Below, piece by piece: positions 1-8,615 of a stretch of DNA of 64,000 nt. The notes under the pieces were generated by a model that was given only the letters and a program-made list of their open reading frames with translations, did not search any database and was not told the DNA's origin. Made by a program: the position numbers and the translations under genes. The DNA is from Algoriphagus pacificus (GTDB lineage: Bacteria; Bacteroidota; Bacteroidia; Cytophagales; Cyclobacteriaceae), in the NCBI RefSeq assembly GCF_017254845.1, contig NZ_JAFKCU010000001.1, forward strand, positions 951,048-1,015,047. The letters are read 5' to 3'. Within the stretch, counting starts at the first letter, position 1; each line of letters begins with the position of its first letter.

Positions 1-553
1 CTAGAAGAAGTGTCCCCTTACTATTATTTTCTTTACCTCCTCCCTCCCAAACAAGATTTGACTTATCTATTACAGGAATGCTAAGGCTTTCTGCTAGTTT
101 TACATCAATATTAGTATCCGAAAACTTAGCACACTCTTCCTTAGAGGAGGTAAGTCCATAACAAGCCCAATCAAAATCTACTGTTGCTAGCTCCCCTTTT
201 TCATTTGTAAGAAATAGTGGACTAATATCTGTGGTTGCCCCAGGTGGATCTGCCTTAAGAAATCGCACTCTGGTTGTGTCTATTCCTTCCTGAATGAATC
301 TCGATTTTATGATCTCAATAATAGATTCATCTGGAATTAATATAAGAATCTTAGAATAAGGTATTACTTCCTTACAAAGCTCAATAATGAGTGGATCAGC
401 TGGGGGCATGCTCTTGTCAATCACACCTTCCATCCATGGAATCCAAACGTATTCAGTTGGCTCATATTCTGCAATTAGCCGATAACTATTAGGGTTTTTT
501 AGATCACCACATCCAACTATTAAGATCAATAGAAAGGCGACTAGACTTTTCAT
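1..553 (-). CDS. Agmatine deiminase / porphyromonas-type peptidyl-arginine deiminase family lipoprotein (C-terminus cut by window edge)
   Basis: The reading frame is open from the window edge to an ATG at 551-553, so only the N-terminal 184 or so residues are present. It begins with a lipoprotein signal, MKSLVAFLLILIVGC, with Cys15 as the likely lipidated residue. The mature part has hallmarks of the agmatine deiminase family (guanidine-group hydrolases of the pentein fold): EYEPTEYVWIPW near the start, DFDWACYGL in the middle, and the glycine-rich WEGGGKENNSKGTLL near the cut. Family members convert agmatine to N-carbamoylputrescine or citrullinate peptidyl arginine. The lipid anchor points to a cell-envelope role, closer to the PAD branch than to cytosolic polyamine enzymes. 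The catalytic Cys and His lie beyond the edge and cannot be checked. Family assignment is firm; substrate is unknown. Confidence 0.85.
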   Translation of the reverse strand, partial: MKSLVAFLLILIVGCGDLKNPNSYRLIAEYEPTEYVWIPWMEGVIDKSMPPADPLIIELCKEVIPYSKILILIPDESIIEIIKSRFIQEGIDTTRVRFLKADPPGATTDISPLFLTNEKGELATVDFDWACYGLTSSKEECAKFSDTNIDVKLAESLSIPVIDKSNLVWEGGGKENNSKGTLLL

Positions 554-962
554 TTTTTATGAATGGTTTAGGAAAATCTTCACTCAGATTTATGGTATTG
601 ATATTTTGACAAAATAATTCAAGAAATTATAATTCAATTTTACTTTTTTGCCCTAATGTTAACACCTGAGTAACCGAAGTCTATTAGCCTATTTTATCTC
701 TATTGACCTTATGATTAGGGGTTTATGAGGCGAAATAACCAAATTAAGAATTCTAGGGATGACTTCAATGGGGATTTTTAATTGCATAGAATTAATCTTT
801 CTATTTCAAAAAGTTTTCGATTGGAATTTCATACTCTTAAAAATAGAAAAGTGTAGATGTGCTTAACAGTAATCGTGGTCAACGCCTATCCTGGGGCTAA
901 GAATATTGATTTTTGCTTGACTTATAGACCCGGAAATTTTCTTAGAAAACTTCCTTTTTCCT
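554..962. other. Intergenic region with a degenerate copy of the local repeat family
   Basis: No convincing gene is present. Positions about 738-862 resemble the intergenic repeats at 17531, 19324 and 20473: an A/T-rich lead, GATGACTTCAATGGGGAT (compare GGACTTCCTTGGCGAT), and a right end AAAATAGAAAAGTGTAGATG followed by ATCGTGGTC (compare AAGAAAAGCCTAGATG and ATCGTGGTC at about 17665-17699). The copy lacks the terminator hairpin found in the better-preserved members. Confidence 0.4.
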
Positions 963-2513
963 TTATTTTCTTAACTGCTCTAAACGTTTTATGGCGTTTT
1001 CATTTTGAGGATAAAGCTGCAGAGACTTTTCAAAGCTTGCAACAGCATTTTCTTTTTCTCCTAAGTACAAATAGCCTTCTCCTAGACTATCGTACAAGTT
1101 CGCTGAATTAGGATAAAGTCTCACAGCAAACAGGAATACCCTGATTCCCTGAGATGGATTATTGGGGTTGAAAACCAGCTGAAGTCCAAGGGTATTTAGG
1201 TTGCCTTCAGGAATTTCAAAAGAAGGATGCTTTTTGAGCACTGAATCATAAAGTGTTTCCAGGTTTTCATAATCTTGTCTGGATGCTAAATCATTAAAGT
1301 CCTGAAAAGTGAATGATTCTTCTTCTGCTCTTTTGACTTCTTGGGATATCAATTCCTTTGCTGAAGCTGCATAGTTATTTTCAAGAAAATTGGCTCCTTG
1401 AGGATCATCTTTTAGGGTTGCGTTAAAAAAATTCAAGACATAATTCGACATTAGCTTATAGGATTCCATTATTTCATAATCGGTCTTGTCCTGTCTTGGA
1501 TCCCGATCAGCGAAGAGGACTCCCAAAGTGCTGAAATAACTATGTGTAAGCTTGTGAAATTTTAATTTATAGGCTGGGCTATGACTGAGGCTGTCGAAAA
1601 GCTGGAATTTCGTATTGAGGACAGCATCTATTTTATCTTCCTGCAAAACATTTTCCGGAATATCTTTTTGTGCCATGTGTATGTAGGGTACATCTAAGTT
1701 GCGAGGGTCAAAAAATGGGGATTGGCTCAATAAGTCATATTGATATCGCTCGGTTCCGTCCAAACTTACTAAAGCTTTTACTAGATCATTTCGATTCTGT
1801 GTGATTATCGCGCCTAAGCCCCCAAAGCTAAAGCCCATCAGGGCAATTTTGTCGGTTTCGGAAAGGGGAAACTGACCCGCTTCTTTCAGTAAAAACTCCA
1901 CATCTCTTGCCTGGGTTTCCATTTCCTTGGATAGCTTATTGCTAAACCAACGAGTTTCGGTTCCCCGACTGGGACTTGACAATACTACAAAACCATGGCT
2001 AGCTAGGAATTCGCAAAGTGCAAAATTCTCAATGGAGGATGCCTGAAAACTGGAAGCATAAACAATGACTGGGAATTTTTGATTTCCTAGTTCTGCATGG
2101 GCGTAGGCAGTTGTTTTTTCATTTAAGTGATTTTGGTTTGATGGGGTATTCGGATAGTAAAACCAATTCAAGATCTGCTCATCGGGTAAATGTTCCCATT
2201 CCTCTTCTTCCTTGAGGATTCTCATGTAATCCAAAACCTGCATTGGCTCCAAATCGGTTGACAACTGTTCTGTTGGATACCAAATGCTAATAGGTATTGG
2301 TCTAGGGGTTATTTTGTTACTGTAATCAAAAACCCGACTGTAAGTTCTACTGCTATCCCATTTGATTTCATGTCGAAATCCTACTCCAAAAGGGCCATTT
2401 TCTAGACCGATTTCTTGAAGGGAAGTTTGTGCAACTAATGAGGTGAATTGAAAAAGTAAAAAAATCAGTAAAAAGGTTTGTCGCATCTTATACCTGCTAA
2501 AGTTCTTTTTCAA
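963..2513 (-). CDS. Secreted alpha/beta hydrolase (dienelactone hydrolase / PAF-acetylhydrolase-like) with C-terminal TPR
   Basis: A 516-residue exported protein. The N-terminus carries a signal peptide ending LVAQ; an internal ATG at 2486 (residue 10) would give a shorter, equally good signal, so the start is uncertain by nine residues. Residues about 40-400 form an alpha/beta hydrolase domain with the nucleophile elbow GFSFGG (Ser229) and a candidate acid Asp252 in SLDG. The early strand PVIVYASSFQASS is where such enzymes place their oxyanion residues. The C-terminal segment, about 470-516 (ANLYDSLGEGYLYLGEKENA), is one canonical TPR. This architecture recurs in Bacteroidota esterases and peptidases of unknown substrate. 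It lies 264 bases downstream of the arylsulfatase, beyond that gene's terminator, so it is probably transcribed separately. Confidence 0.8.
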   Translation of the reverse strand: MKKNFSRYKMRQTFLLIFLLFQFTSLVAQTSLQEIGLENGPFGVGFRHEIKWDSSRTYSRVFDYSNKITPRPIPISIWYPTEQLSTDLEPMQVLDYMRILKEEEEWEHLPDEQILNWFYYPNTPSNQNHLNEKTTAYAHAELGNQKFPVIVYASSFQASSIENFALCEFLASHGFVVLSSPSRGTETRWFSNKLSKEMETQARDVEFLLKEAGQFPLSETDKIALMGFSFGGLGAIITQNRNDLVKALVSLDGTERYQYDLLSQSPFFDPRNLDVPYIHMAQKDIPENVLQEDKIDAVLNTKFQLFDSLSHSPAYKLKFHKLTHSYFSTLGVLFADRDPRQDKTDYEIMESYKLMSNYVLNFFNATLKDDPQGANFLENNYAASAKELISQEVKRAEEESFTFQDFNDLASRQDYENLETLYDSVLKKHPSFEIPEGNLNTLGLQLVFNPNNPSQGIRVFLFAVRLYPNSANLYDSLGEGYLYLGEKENAVASFEKSLQLYPQNENAIKRLEQLRK

Positions 2514-2722
2514 GATACAAAGATTGGTCTATTGTTATATTTTTTGGGGGAAAGCAGATGTATATGTTTCTTCAACCAGGAAGTTAAGATGCTTTTTCTT
2601 TGAAATGGTTTGCTCAGGGGAATTACATAATTAAGCCATGATTGGAAATGAGAAGCCAATAATCTTTTATCCAAACTTCCGAGGGTGTTGATTTGGTATT
2701 TTAGAATTGAGTCCAGCTAAAA

Positions 2723-2752
2723 GTATAAAAGGCGTTAATACGCCTTTTATAC
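2723..2752 (-). terminator. Rho-independent, possibly bidirectional terminator after the arylsulfatase gene
   Basis: A perfect 12-base inverted repeat, GTATAAAAGGCG and CGCCTTTTATAC, with a six-base TTAATA loop, starts 25 bases past the sulfatase stop codon. The stem itself supplies A and U tracts on both sides, so it could act in both directions. Confidence 0.75.
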
Positions 2753-2777
2753 AGAATTGAAGTATGTTTTTTAATTT

Positions 2778-4331
2778 CTACTGTTTTCCTGATTGTAGTT
2801 GTTTTACCAATTCGGAAAAGTCTAGTGTAGCTGCTTTTTGTACGGGAGGGAATTCTTGAAGTGATTTGATATGCTCCCCAAGTATTTCCTGAACAGGCTC
2901 ATTCAGAAATTGCTTTCGTTGTAAGATATCTGAGCGATCGGTTAGGTTATCAAAACTTTCATAAGGGTCAAAATGTATATTATAGAAGATCGGAAACTTC
3001 TGTTTTACATAGGGAGCATAATAATTTTCACTTGTTTGAAAATGAAGCTTCCATTGATTGACGCGAATGGCACGAATATCCGACTCATGATAGTAAATGA
3101 AATTAGTCCTATCACTTGTCTCCTTTTTGCCTAACCAATAATCCAGATTGTTTACACCATCAATATATTGATTGCGTTCTTTCATCATTTTCTCTGCTAC
3201 ATCAGGTACTCCTGCTGCTGCAGCCAATGTGGTGAAGATATCCATATGAGACTGAATCCCTCTAAGCACAGTTCCTTCTGGAATATGGTTTTTCCACATA
3301 ACCATCATAGGTACACGAACTCCACCTTCATAAGTGGTCATTTTTTCACCCCTAAAAGGAGTGGTTCCACCATGGGTTCGAGCACTATGCTCGGGGCCAT
3401 TATCGGTAGAATATACTACTATGGTATTTTCCAAAAGGCCCATCTCCTCTAATCGATCGAGTATATCCCCAACCATCATATCGTGTTCCATCATGCCACT
3501 TCCATAAAAGTCATGTTCTGTAGTGTATGGTAAAGCTAAATATCGGTTTTCCGGCTTGAGGTGGGTATACATGTGCATACGACTCGGATTAAACCAAGCA
3601 AAGAAAGGCTTGTCATCATCTTGGGATCTTTTGATAAAGTCAAACATGGCCTCTTCAAACTCTTCGTCTACGGTTTCCATTCGCTCTTTTGACAGTTGCC
3701 CCGTATCTTCTATTCGTTGTTTCCCTACTTTGCCGAATCTTGGGTCTACAGTTGGGTCATCTTTATCTGTGGCCCAAGTATGTAAAACTCCCCTGGTACC
3801 GTATTTTTTAAAGAATTCAGGATCTTGTGGATAGTCTTTTTGCTGGAATTCTTCTTGGGTATTTAGATGGTAAAGATTTCCAAAAAATTCATCAAAGCCA
3901 TGTACCGTCGGTAGATGAGAATTACGATCACCAAGGTGGTTTTTACCAAATTGACCAGTTGTATAGCCTTGTCCCTTCAAAACCTCAGCTAAGGTTGGTG
4001 ATTCTTTTTGCAGCCCCAATTCTCCTCCTGGGCGCCCTACAGTGGTCATACCACTACGAATAGGGTATTGCCCAGTAATCAAAGCTGCTCTCCCTGCTGT
4101 ACAAGAAGGTTGTGCATAATGCTCAGTAAACAAAACCCCTTCTTTTGCGATTCTGTCAATATTTGGCGTGGTATAACCCATTACACCATTACCATAAGCG
4201 CTTACATTGCTCCAACCTACATCATCAGGGAAAATGATTAAGATGTTTGGTTTATCCTGGGCTATTACATTGATATGCAAAAAAAAGCCTAAGGCAAAAA
4301 GCAGAGAAAAGTAGATTTCTGTTTTTTTCAT
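2778..4331 (-). CDS. Secreted arylsulfatase (type I, formylglycine-dependent)
   Basis: A 517-residue sulfatase with a signal peptide ([20 protein letters not shown], cleavage after VIAQ). It would hydrolyse sulfate esters in the periplasm or outside the cell, fitting use of sulfated algal or host polysaccharides. The maturation motif is C77-T-A-G-R81, which fits C-x-A/P-x-R, so Cys77 would be converted to formylglycine by a separate enzyme not in the window. Metal ligands are Asp36-Asp37 (FPDDVGW) and Asp310-Asn311 (STDNGPEH); Lys130 and His132 (GKNHLG) and Lys330 ([11 protein letters not shown]) match active-site positions of the family. Length and motif order are normal for a complete enzyme. 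No polysaccharide-utilisation genes (susC/susD, glycoside hydrolases) are adjacent, so the substrate cannot be inferred from context. Confidence 0.93.
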   Translation of the reverse strand: MKKTEIYFSLLFALGFFLHINVIAQDKPNILIIFPDDVGWSNVSAYGNGVMGYTTPNIDRIAKEGVLFTEHYAQPSCTAGRAALITGQYPIRSGMTTVGRPGGELGLQKESPTLAEVLKGQGYTTGQFGKNHLGDRNSHLPTVHGFDEFFGNLYHLNTQEEFQQKDYPQDPEFFKKYGTRGVLHTWATDKDDPTVDPRFGKVGKQRIEDTGQLSKERMETVDEEFEEAMFDFIKRSQDDDKPFFAWFNPSRMHMYTHLKPENRYLALPYTTEHDFYGSGMMEHDMMVGDILDRLEEMGLLENTIVVYSTDNGPEHSARTHGGTTPFRGEKMTTYEGGVRVPMMVMWKNHIPEGTVLRGIQSHMDIFTTLAAAAGVPDVAEKMMKERNQYIDGVNNLDYWLGKKETSDRTNFIYYHESDIRAIRVNQWKLHFQTSENYYAPYVKQKFPIFYNIHFDPYESFDNLTDRSDILQRKQFLNEPVQEILGEHIKSLQEFPPVQKAATLDFSELVKQLQSGKQ

Positions 4332-4762
4332 AACTAATTAATTAAAGTTTGTTACACCACTTGAATTTCATCCTGTCAAATAATCCATTTAAATATTTTT
4401 ACTTGACCTTGGATTATTTGTAGTAATGGTAACCAAATTAGGAATTTCCCAGCTTACTTCCTTGGGATTTTGATCAGATCCTGAGTTTTTTGTCTTTCAA
4501 TTTAATTTCTTAAAAAGTAAATTTTTGAGAATCAATCAGCTAGATGGGATATTTTTTTACTGTGAAATGACTTAGTGAAAGGATTTTCAAATTCAAAAAA
4601 ACAAATGCGAATAAGGAACCGATAGTAATCCTTGTTTCGACTTAAAGAGATGTCTTTCCGTCACTTCTGAATTTAAACCTCTTTCAACTCTTAGGTTCAT
4701 TCTAATTACTTTCTAAAAAATATAGGCACCAATATTCTGATTTGTTTTTTTTGCTCTAATGA
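4332..4762. other. Intergenic region with a weak repeat copy
   Basis: I see no gene. Positions about 4428-4475 (AATTAGGAATTTCCCAGC, then TTACTTCCTTGGGATTTTGAT) resemble the core of the intergenic repeats at 19376 and 20526, without the terminator part. The rest is A/T-rich sequence that presumably holds the sulfatase promoter. Confidence 0.3.
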
Positions 4763-5392
4763 TTACCTAATCAGGACGGGAATATAAAATCCCTTTATCT
4801 TGCTGTCGAAGGTTACCACTCCAGGTTGAAATTGAATAATCCCTTTAGGATTAAACTTACGCGAAATATGTGCTGGAAGTGTAATGGGACGAGGGATTTC
4901 CAAGGTTTGAATCATCTCCATTTCTGAACCATCATACGTCATTCGCATGAATGTTTTTCCGTTTTCATCTTCTACGAGGGTTTGTTTAAAAGTATAAGTT
5001 GAAACAGGTTTTCCTTTGGTATCCTTCATAAAATTGCCAAAATCTTTGTTTCCGTTTTTCGGGCGATTTTTATCTTCCAAGTATTTTTTCGGAGACATCC
5101 CTTTGTTAGAGTTGCTTTCAGTTTTAATATTATTGACTACCAATCCTGGTCTTCCAGTTTTCCAGGCATTGTTCATTTTGAAATCAACGTACATGCCTTT
5201 TCCCTCTACTTTGTCATTAAGAGATAACTCAAGACCAAAGTAATCCATCGTATTTATAGAAAAGTCGAAACTCACTTCATCACTTATCTCAGCACGGATG
5301 TTGGGTATAGGAGGAAGGGGTTCTCTAATAAATCCCATCCAACCTAAATTGGTTATAATGAAAGCGCTTAAAAGGATTACAATCTTTTTCAT
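4763..5392 (-). CDS. Secreted protein of unknown function
   Basis: A 209-residue protein with an N-terminal export signal (MKKIVILLSAFIITNLGWMG). The mature part is rich in alternating polar and hydrophobic residues, suggesting a beta fold. It includes a lysine- and asparagine-rich central stretch (about 90-120, KNRPKNGNKDFGNF) and a C-terminal half with GIIQFQPGVVTFDSKIKGFY. I do not recognise the family. It starts 15 bases after the condensation-type acyltransferase gene on the same strand, so the two are probably co-transcribed. A shared role in making or exporting an acylated product is possible but unsupported. Confidence 0.6.
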   Translation of the reverse strand: MKKIVILLSAFIITNLGWMGFIREPLPPIPNIRAEISDEVSFDFSINTMDYFGLELSLNDKVEGKGMYVDFKMNNAWKTGRPGLVVNNIKTESNSNKGMSPKKYLEDKNRPKNGNKDFGNFMKDTKGKPVSTYTFKQTLVEDENGKTFMRMTYDGSEMEMIQTLEIPRPITLPAHISRKFNPKGIIQFQPGVVTFDSKIKGFYIPVLIR

Positions 5393-5407
5393 CTCGTTTT
5401 AATTTAC

Positions 5408-6703
5408 CTATTTATAAGGAGCATTTGCAATCTCTTCAAGGTTTTCTTTGATTTCTCCCATAATTTTTTCGGCTTGGTAGGCTTCCATTTCCGAAGTCAA
5501 ATAGTTAAAATCCAGGCTGATAGATCCAAACAAGATTTTTCCAAAGGCGGAAAATTCGGGCCCCAATGGATTATTTGAGATAAATGCATTTACATTATGT
5601 AATTGAATCGAGCCATAATTTGATTCCAAATCCAACTTCCCGATAAAGCTGAGTGCTGCTACCCCAAGTCGCATATTTTTTAGATTCAACACCATCTTGA
5701 TAACATATTTGCTCATTTTCGACATTAAAAACACATCACCTTGACGACTTGCCTTATAAATGTTGTTGCGAATATTTGTGGCCAATGAAAGAACAGACTG
5801 TTGAGGTGTAATTGGTATACTGAGTCTAAGCATAGAAATATTACAACCCAATTCTTTTTCAGAAACGGGAGGAAGCATAGACGAACGTAGATCTGCAAAA
5901 CTAATCACTCTGGCCAGGCGATTTCCTTTGTCAAAATGTCTATGATGATATACTTTCTGGACTATTGCAGCCAAAAGCACACTGTTAAGGCTAAGTCCTT
6001 CTCGACCGATTCTTAGGCTTAATTTTCTGGATACTTCCGGTGACAATTTGAAGCTTAAGATGGCATTAGTAGAATTACTGGGAATCGGTGCTGTCACTCC
6101 TTTATTTTTATACCTCCATTCATCCTTCATTTGCCTACCCAAAAACCCCACCAGTCGTTTAGCCAAATTCCATTTTTGAAAAGAAGAAGGAAACTTTGAA
6201 ATCGCAGGAACCTCCGAGGACTCCGGAAGTGATAGTCCTGCCGCAAGGCTAAGCAATTCGTGCAGGAGCAATCGTGCTGAAATCCCATCGATGATGGCGT
6301 GATGAAAACAAACAATCAATTCACATTTAGCTTTTTCAGGGCTTGGTAGGTACCAGCATTTCATTAACGGCCCAGCTATGTCAAAAGTCGTGTTCAACGC
6401 ATCTTCAGTGACACTTCGCCATGTATCTTCATTAGTTCGATTAATCAAACTAAGTTCTACAGGTGAATTCGGGTTTAACAATTGAAAGTAGAAACCACCG
6501 TATTTCTTCACTATTCCAGACCGGAGTAATACGTGTCGAGCTTGCAGTTGCTGTAAGGCGACTTTTAGCGATTGGGAGTCTGGTCCTGATGTTAAATGAA
6601 GAGCGCATACGACAGACAAAGGAAATGATTCATTAGAGAAGGTGAATGCTTGTTCAATTTCGCTAAGGTGTCTGACGTAGGATTGCTTAAAATTCATATA
6701 CAA
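5408..6703 (-). CDS. Stand-alone condensation-domain / WES-type acyltransferase
   Basis: A 431-residue protein of the BAHD / NRPS condensation-domain superfamily. The catalytic HHxxxDG motif is intact as HHAIIDG (His134, His135, Asp139). The N-terminal part (LSEIEQAF, then VALQQLQARHVLLRSGI at about 48-64) matches the first half of condensation and wax-ester-synthase folds. Enzymes of this fold join an acyl donor to an amine or alcohol. There are no adenylation, carrier or thioesterase domains here or nearby, so it more likely acts as a free acyltransferase (alcohol, glycolipid or polyketide acylation) than in a peptide synthetase. It has no signal peptide or membrane segment. ATG codons at residues 1 and 3 are both possible starts. 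Probably co-transcribed with the 209-residue secreted protein downstream. Confidence 0.75.
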   Translation of the reverse strand: MYMNFKQSYVRHLSEIEQAFTFSNESFPLSVVCALHLTSGPDSQSLKVALQQLQARHVLLRSGIVKKYGGFYFQLLNPNSPVELSLINRTNEDTWRSVTEDALNTTFDIAGPLMKCWYLPSPEKAKCELIVCFHHAIIDGISARLLLHELLSLAAGLSLPESSEVPAISKFPSSFQKWNLAKRLVGFLGRQMKDEWRYKNKGVTAPIPSNSTNAILSFKLSPEVSRKLSLRIGREGLSLNSVLLAAIVQKVYHHRHFDKGNRLARVISFADLRSSMLPPVSEKELGCNISMLRLSIPITPQQSVLSLATNIRNNIYKASRQGDVFLMSKMSKYVIKMVLNLKNMRLGVAALSFIGKLDLESNYGSIQLHNVNAFISNNPLGPEFSAFGKILFGSISLDFNYLTSEMEAYQAEKIMGEIKENLEEIANAPYK

Positions 6704-6873
6704 TCAAAGATAGAAAAATCAGGATAAGCGAAATACATAAGATTCGTAGTGGTTGTAGGGAGTGTTTTTAATGAATTCTTGATAAAAAGAACAGTTCAAA
6801 CACTAATACTTATGTTTCCCAAGATCTTCTCCTTTCAAAAAGTAGGGCATCTCTACATTTATTGCTGTAGAAT

Positions 6874-7821
6874 TTAATATACAGTGAAAGGCTTTATCAT
6901 TCTCCTCTCAACCGCATTCGGGATTTCTGAGATTAACACATAATTACCTTTTTCAAGAGTTGCTTCAAAATAACCAGTTTCTCCTGTTGGTAAATCCTCA
7001 ACCCCTCCTAAAAACAAAAAGCCATCAGGTTCAGGCGAACGAAATGCTTGAAAATCAACTACGTTTAACCAATTATTCAAAACAGATATTAAGCTGTCAT
7101 TTTCAATTTTAACCAAATTAACATCATGTCCCATGAGGTGTTCGTATTGTTTTTGGTCTTCGAATTTTGCCTCAAATGTATAAGTTCCGGATTTTATTGA
7201 GTCATTAAATGTTATTCCCTGTTCACTTGATATCCCTATTTTGAAATCGGCTTTTGGGGGTTCATTCGCATTGGATTCCTTACTCACTTTTAGCTCTTTA
7301 ATCATGCCCATAAAAACATGTCCCAAACCGTTTGGCATCCTAACATAGCATTCCATAATGTATGTCCCGGGCTCAAGAAATATTGTCGATTTGGAAGTTG
7401 TGTTTTTTGAGGTTAATCCAATTCCTCCAGCCAATTCCACTTTAGAAAACCATTGAGGTATTTTTTCAAATTCCTTCATACCGGCTTCCATTTCTCCTTT
7501 TTCAAAATGCTCAAATGCTGAGATAAAAGGTGGGAATAAGTCTTTTTTGTAGGTGGTTAATCCCAAAGTGTCGGGCATTTTTTCTAAAATGAAAAAGTGT
7601 GTATCAAGCGATTTGTTTATGTATTTAAATGTGGTCCAACCAGATTTAATTTCATCCACGGTTTCGAAATCCATTCCATTTGATATTACTTCTACGTAAC
7701 TGTCTTTCTCTTCAACTATGGTCACTATTTCATTTGATTCCTTTTTCTCTTTGCATGAGGTAGAGGCCATTAATGTTATTACTGTAAAAATCAATATTGA
7801 GCTTTTCCTGTCGAATTTCAT
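6874..7821 (-). CDS. Lipoprotein with two cupredoxin-like domains
   Basis: A 315-residue lipoprotein (lipobox ASTSC, Cys23). Residues about 40-180 look like a cupredoxin (plastocyanin-like) fold ending with FLEPGTYIMECYV, then MPNGLGHVFMGMIKEL. Together with SLDTHFFILEKM this gives His75, Cys158, His168 and Met173, the residue types and order of a type 1 copper site, though the Cys-His spacing is longer than in plastocyanin or azurin. Residues about 190-315 look like a second, degenerate copy (LEKGNYVLISEIP) in which the Cys is replaced. The protein could hold copper for electron transfer or simply use the fold as a binding scaffold. Metal binding is inference. It is transcribed alone. Confidence 0.65.
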   Translation of the reverse strand: MKFDRKSSILIFTVITLMASTSCKEKKESNEIVTIVEEKDSYVEVISNGMDFETVDEIKSGWTTFKYINKSLDTHFFILEKMPDTLGLTTYKKDLFPPFISAFEHFEKGEMEAGMKEFEKIPQWFSKVELAGGIGLTSKNTTSKSTIFLEPGTYIMECYVRMPNGLGHVFMGMIKELKVSKESNANEPPKADFKIGISSEQGITFNDSIKSGTYTFEAKFEDQKQYEHLMGHDVNLVKIENDSLISVLNNWLNVVDFQAFRSPEPDGFLFLGGVEDLPTGETGYFEATLEKGNYVLISEIPNAVERRMIKPFTVY

Positions 7822-7992
7822 ATGGTTAGATTTTAATCAAATTATTGCCAACTGTAGTTTAAACCCATTCCGTCCAATCTTCTACTTTCATAATCGTCTT
7901 GATTTCAATGGAATGGAGAGTTGTGGAAATCAATTTAAGGATTTCACATTCCTAAAAATAGATAAGCTTGGATATTCAGCTTCGACTAGCTG

Positions 7993-8017
7993 AAAAAAAA
8001 GCCCCATTCTCGGGCTT
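7993..8017 (-). terminator. Rho-independent terminator of the lipocalin-like / Reg_prop operon
   Basis: On the minus strand AAGCCC, a seven-base loop and GGGCTT are followed by a run of eight T. It lies 21 bases past the stop codon of the 190-residue protein gene, the last gene of its two-gene unit. Confidence 0.8.
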
Positions 8018-8037
8018 GGGCACTTAGCGCATTAAAT

Positions 8038-8610
8038 CTAATTAACCTTATCGAATACGGTTGTCCAGGAACGCTCACTTATTTCAGAATTTTCTTTCGA
8101 TCTGGTCTGAACAGTAATAGACTTACCATCCTTGCTCAATTTCCAAACTTCTGTTACCGCAACAAGCATTTGTTCCCTTGGATTTTCTATATAAGGATTA
8201 TGGACCATCAGATGCACAATTGAGTTAACCGTCATAGTTTGACCATCAGCTGACCACTTTACGCTATATTTTTTCCCTCTTTCAGGACCATGATCAATTT
8301 TACTTTCTTTTCCATCGAAAGTTAGTGTCTCCTGGCCTGCAACTGGTTCTTTGCCAGGAAACGAGCTTGAAACTTCTATGTTTAGCGCATTTTCCTGCTG
8401 TGATATTTTCAAAAAATCAGCCAGCATTCGATCACCCTCGTCATAGATGCAAACAATATTTCCACCCATACTTATCGACTGGTTGGATTTCCATTCACCA
8501 GAAAAGTCAGCACGATGCCTGTCAGTTTTTTGTTGAGCCTGTAGGGTAAAATAAATTACTCCTGTTAACAGGATAGTCAGGCAGGTCAAAACGTTTCCTT
8601 TATTTTTCAT
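8038..8610 (-). CDS. Secreted lipocalin-like protein of unknown function
   Basis: A 190-residue protein with a signal peptide ending LQAQ. The mature chain begins DFSGEWKSNQS, a common opening of bacterial lipocalin-like beta-barrel domains, and continues with repeated beta strands (LNIEVSSS, ETLTFDGKE, YSVKWSADGQTMTVNS, VTEVWKLSKDGKSITVQTRS). The function is unknown; a small-molecule or surface-binding role is typical for this fold. It follows the Reg_prop lipoprotein gene by five bases and ends at a strong terminator, so the two genes form an operon. Confidence 0.7.
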   Translation of the reverse strand: MKNKGNVLTCLTILLTGVIYFTLQAQQKTDRHRADFSGEWKSNQSISMGGNIVCIYDEGDRMLADFLKISQQENALNIEVSSSFPGKEPVAGQETLTFDGKESKIDHGPERGKKYSVKWSADGQTMTVNSIVHLMVHNPYIENPREQMLVAVTEVWKLSKDGKSITVQTRSKENSEISERSWTTVFDKVN

Positions 8611-8615
8611 ATCTA

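Noticed and set aside
857-1111. 84-residue plus-strand frame
   Set aside because: It overlaps the end of the alpha/beta hydrolase gene on the other strand, has no family features, and half of it lies in a repeat-like intergenic stretch.
5408-6703. Nonribosomal peptide synthetase cluster
   Set aside because: Only a single condensation-like domain is present; no adenylation, carrier or thioesterase domains occur nearby.
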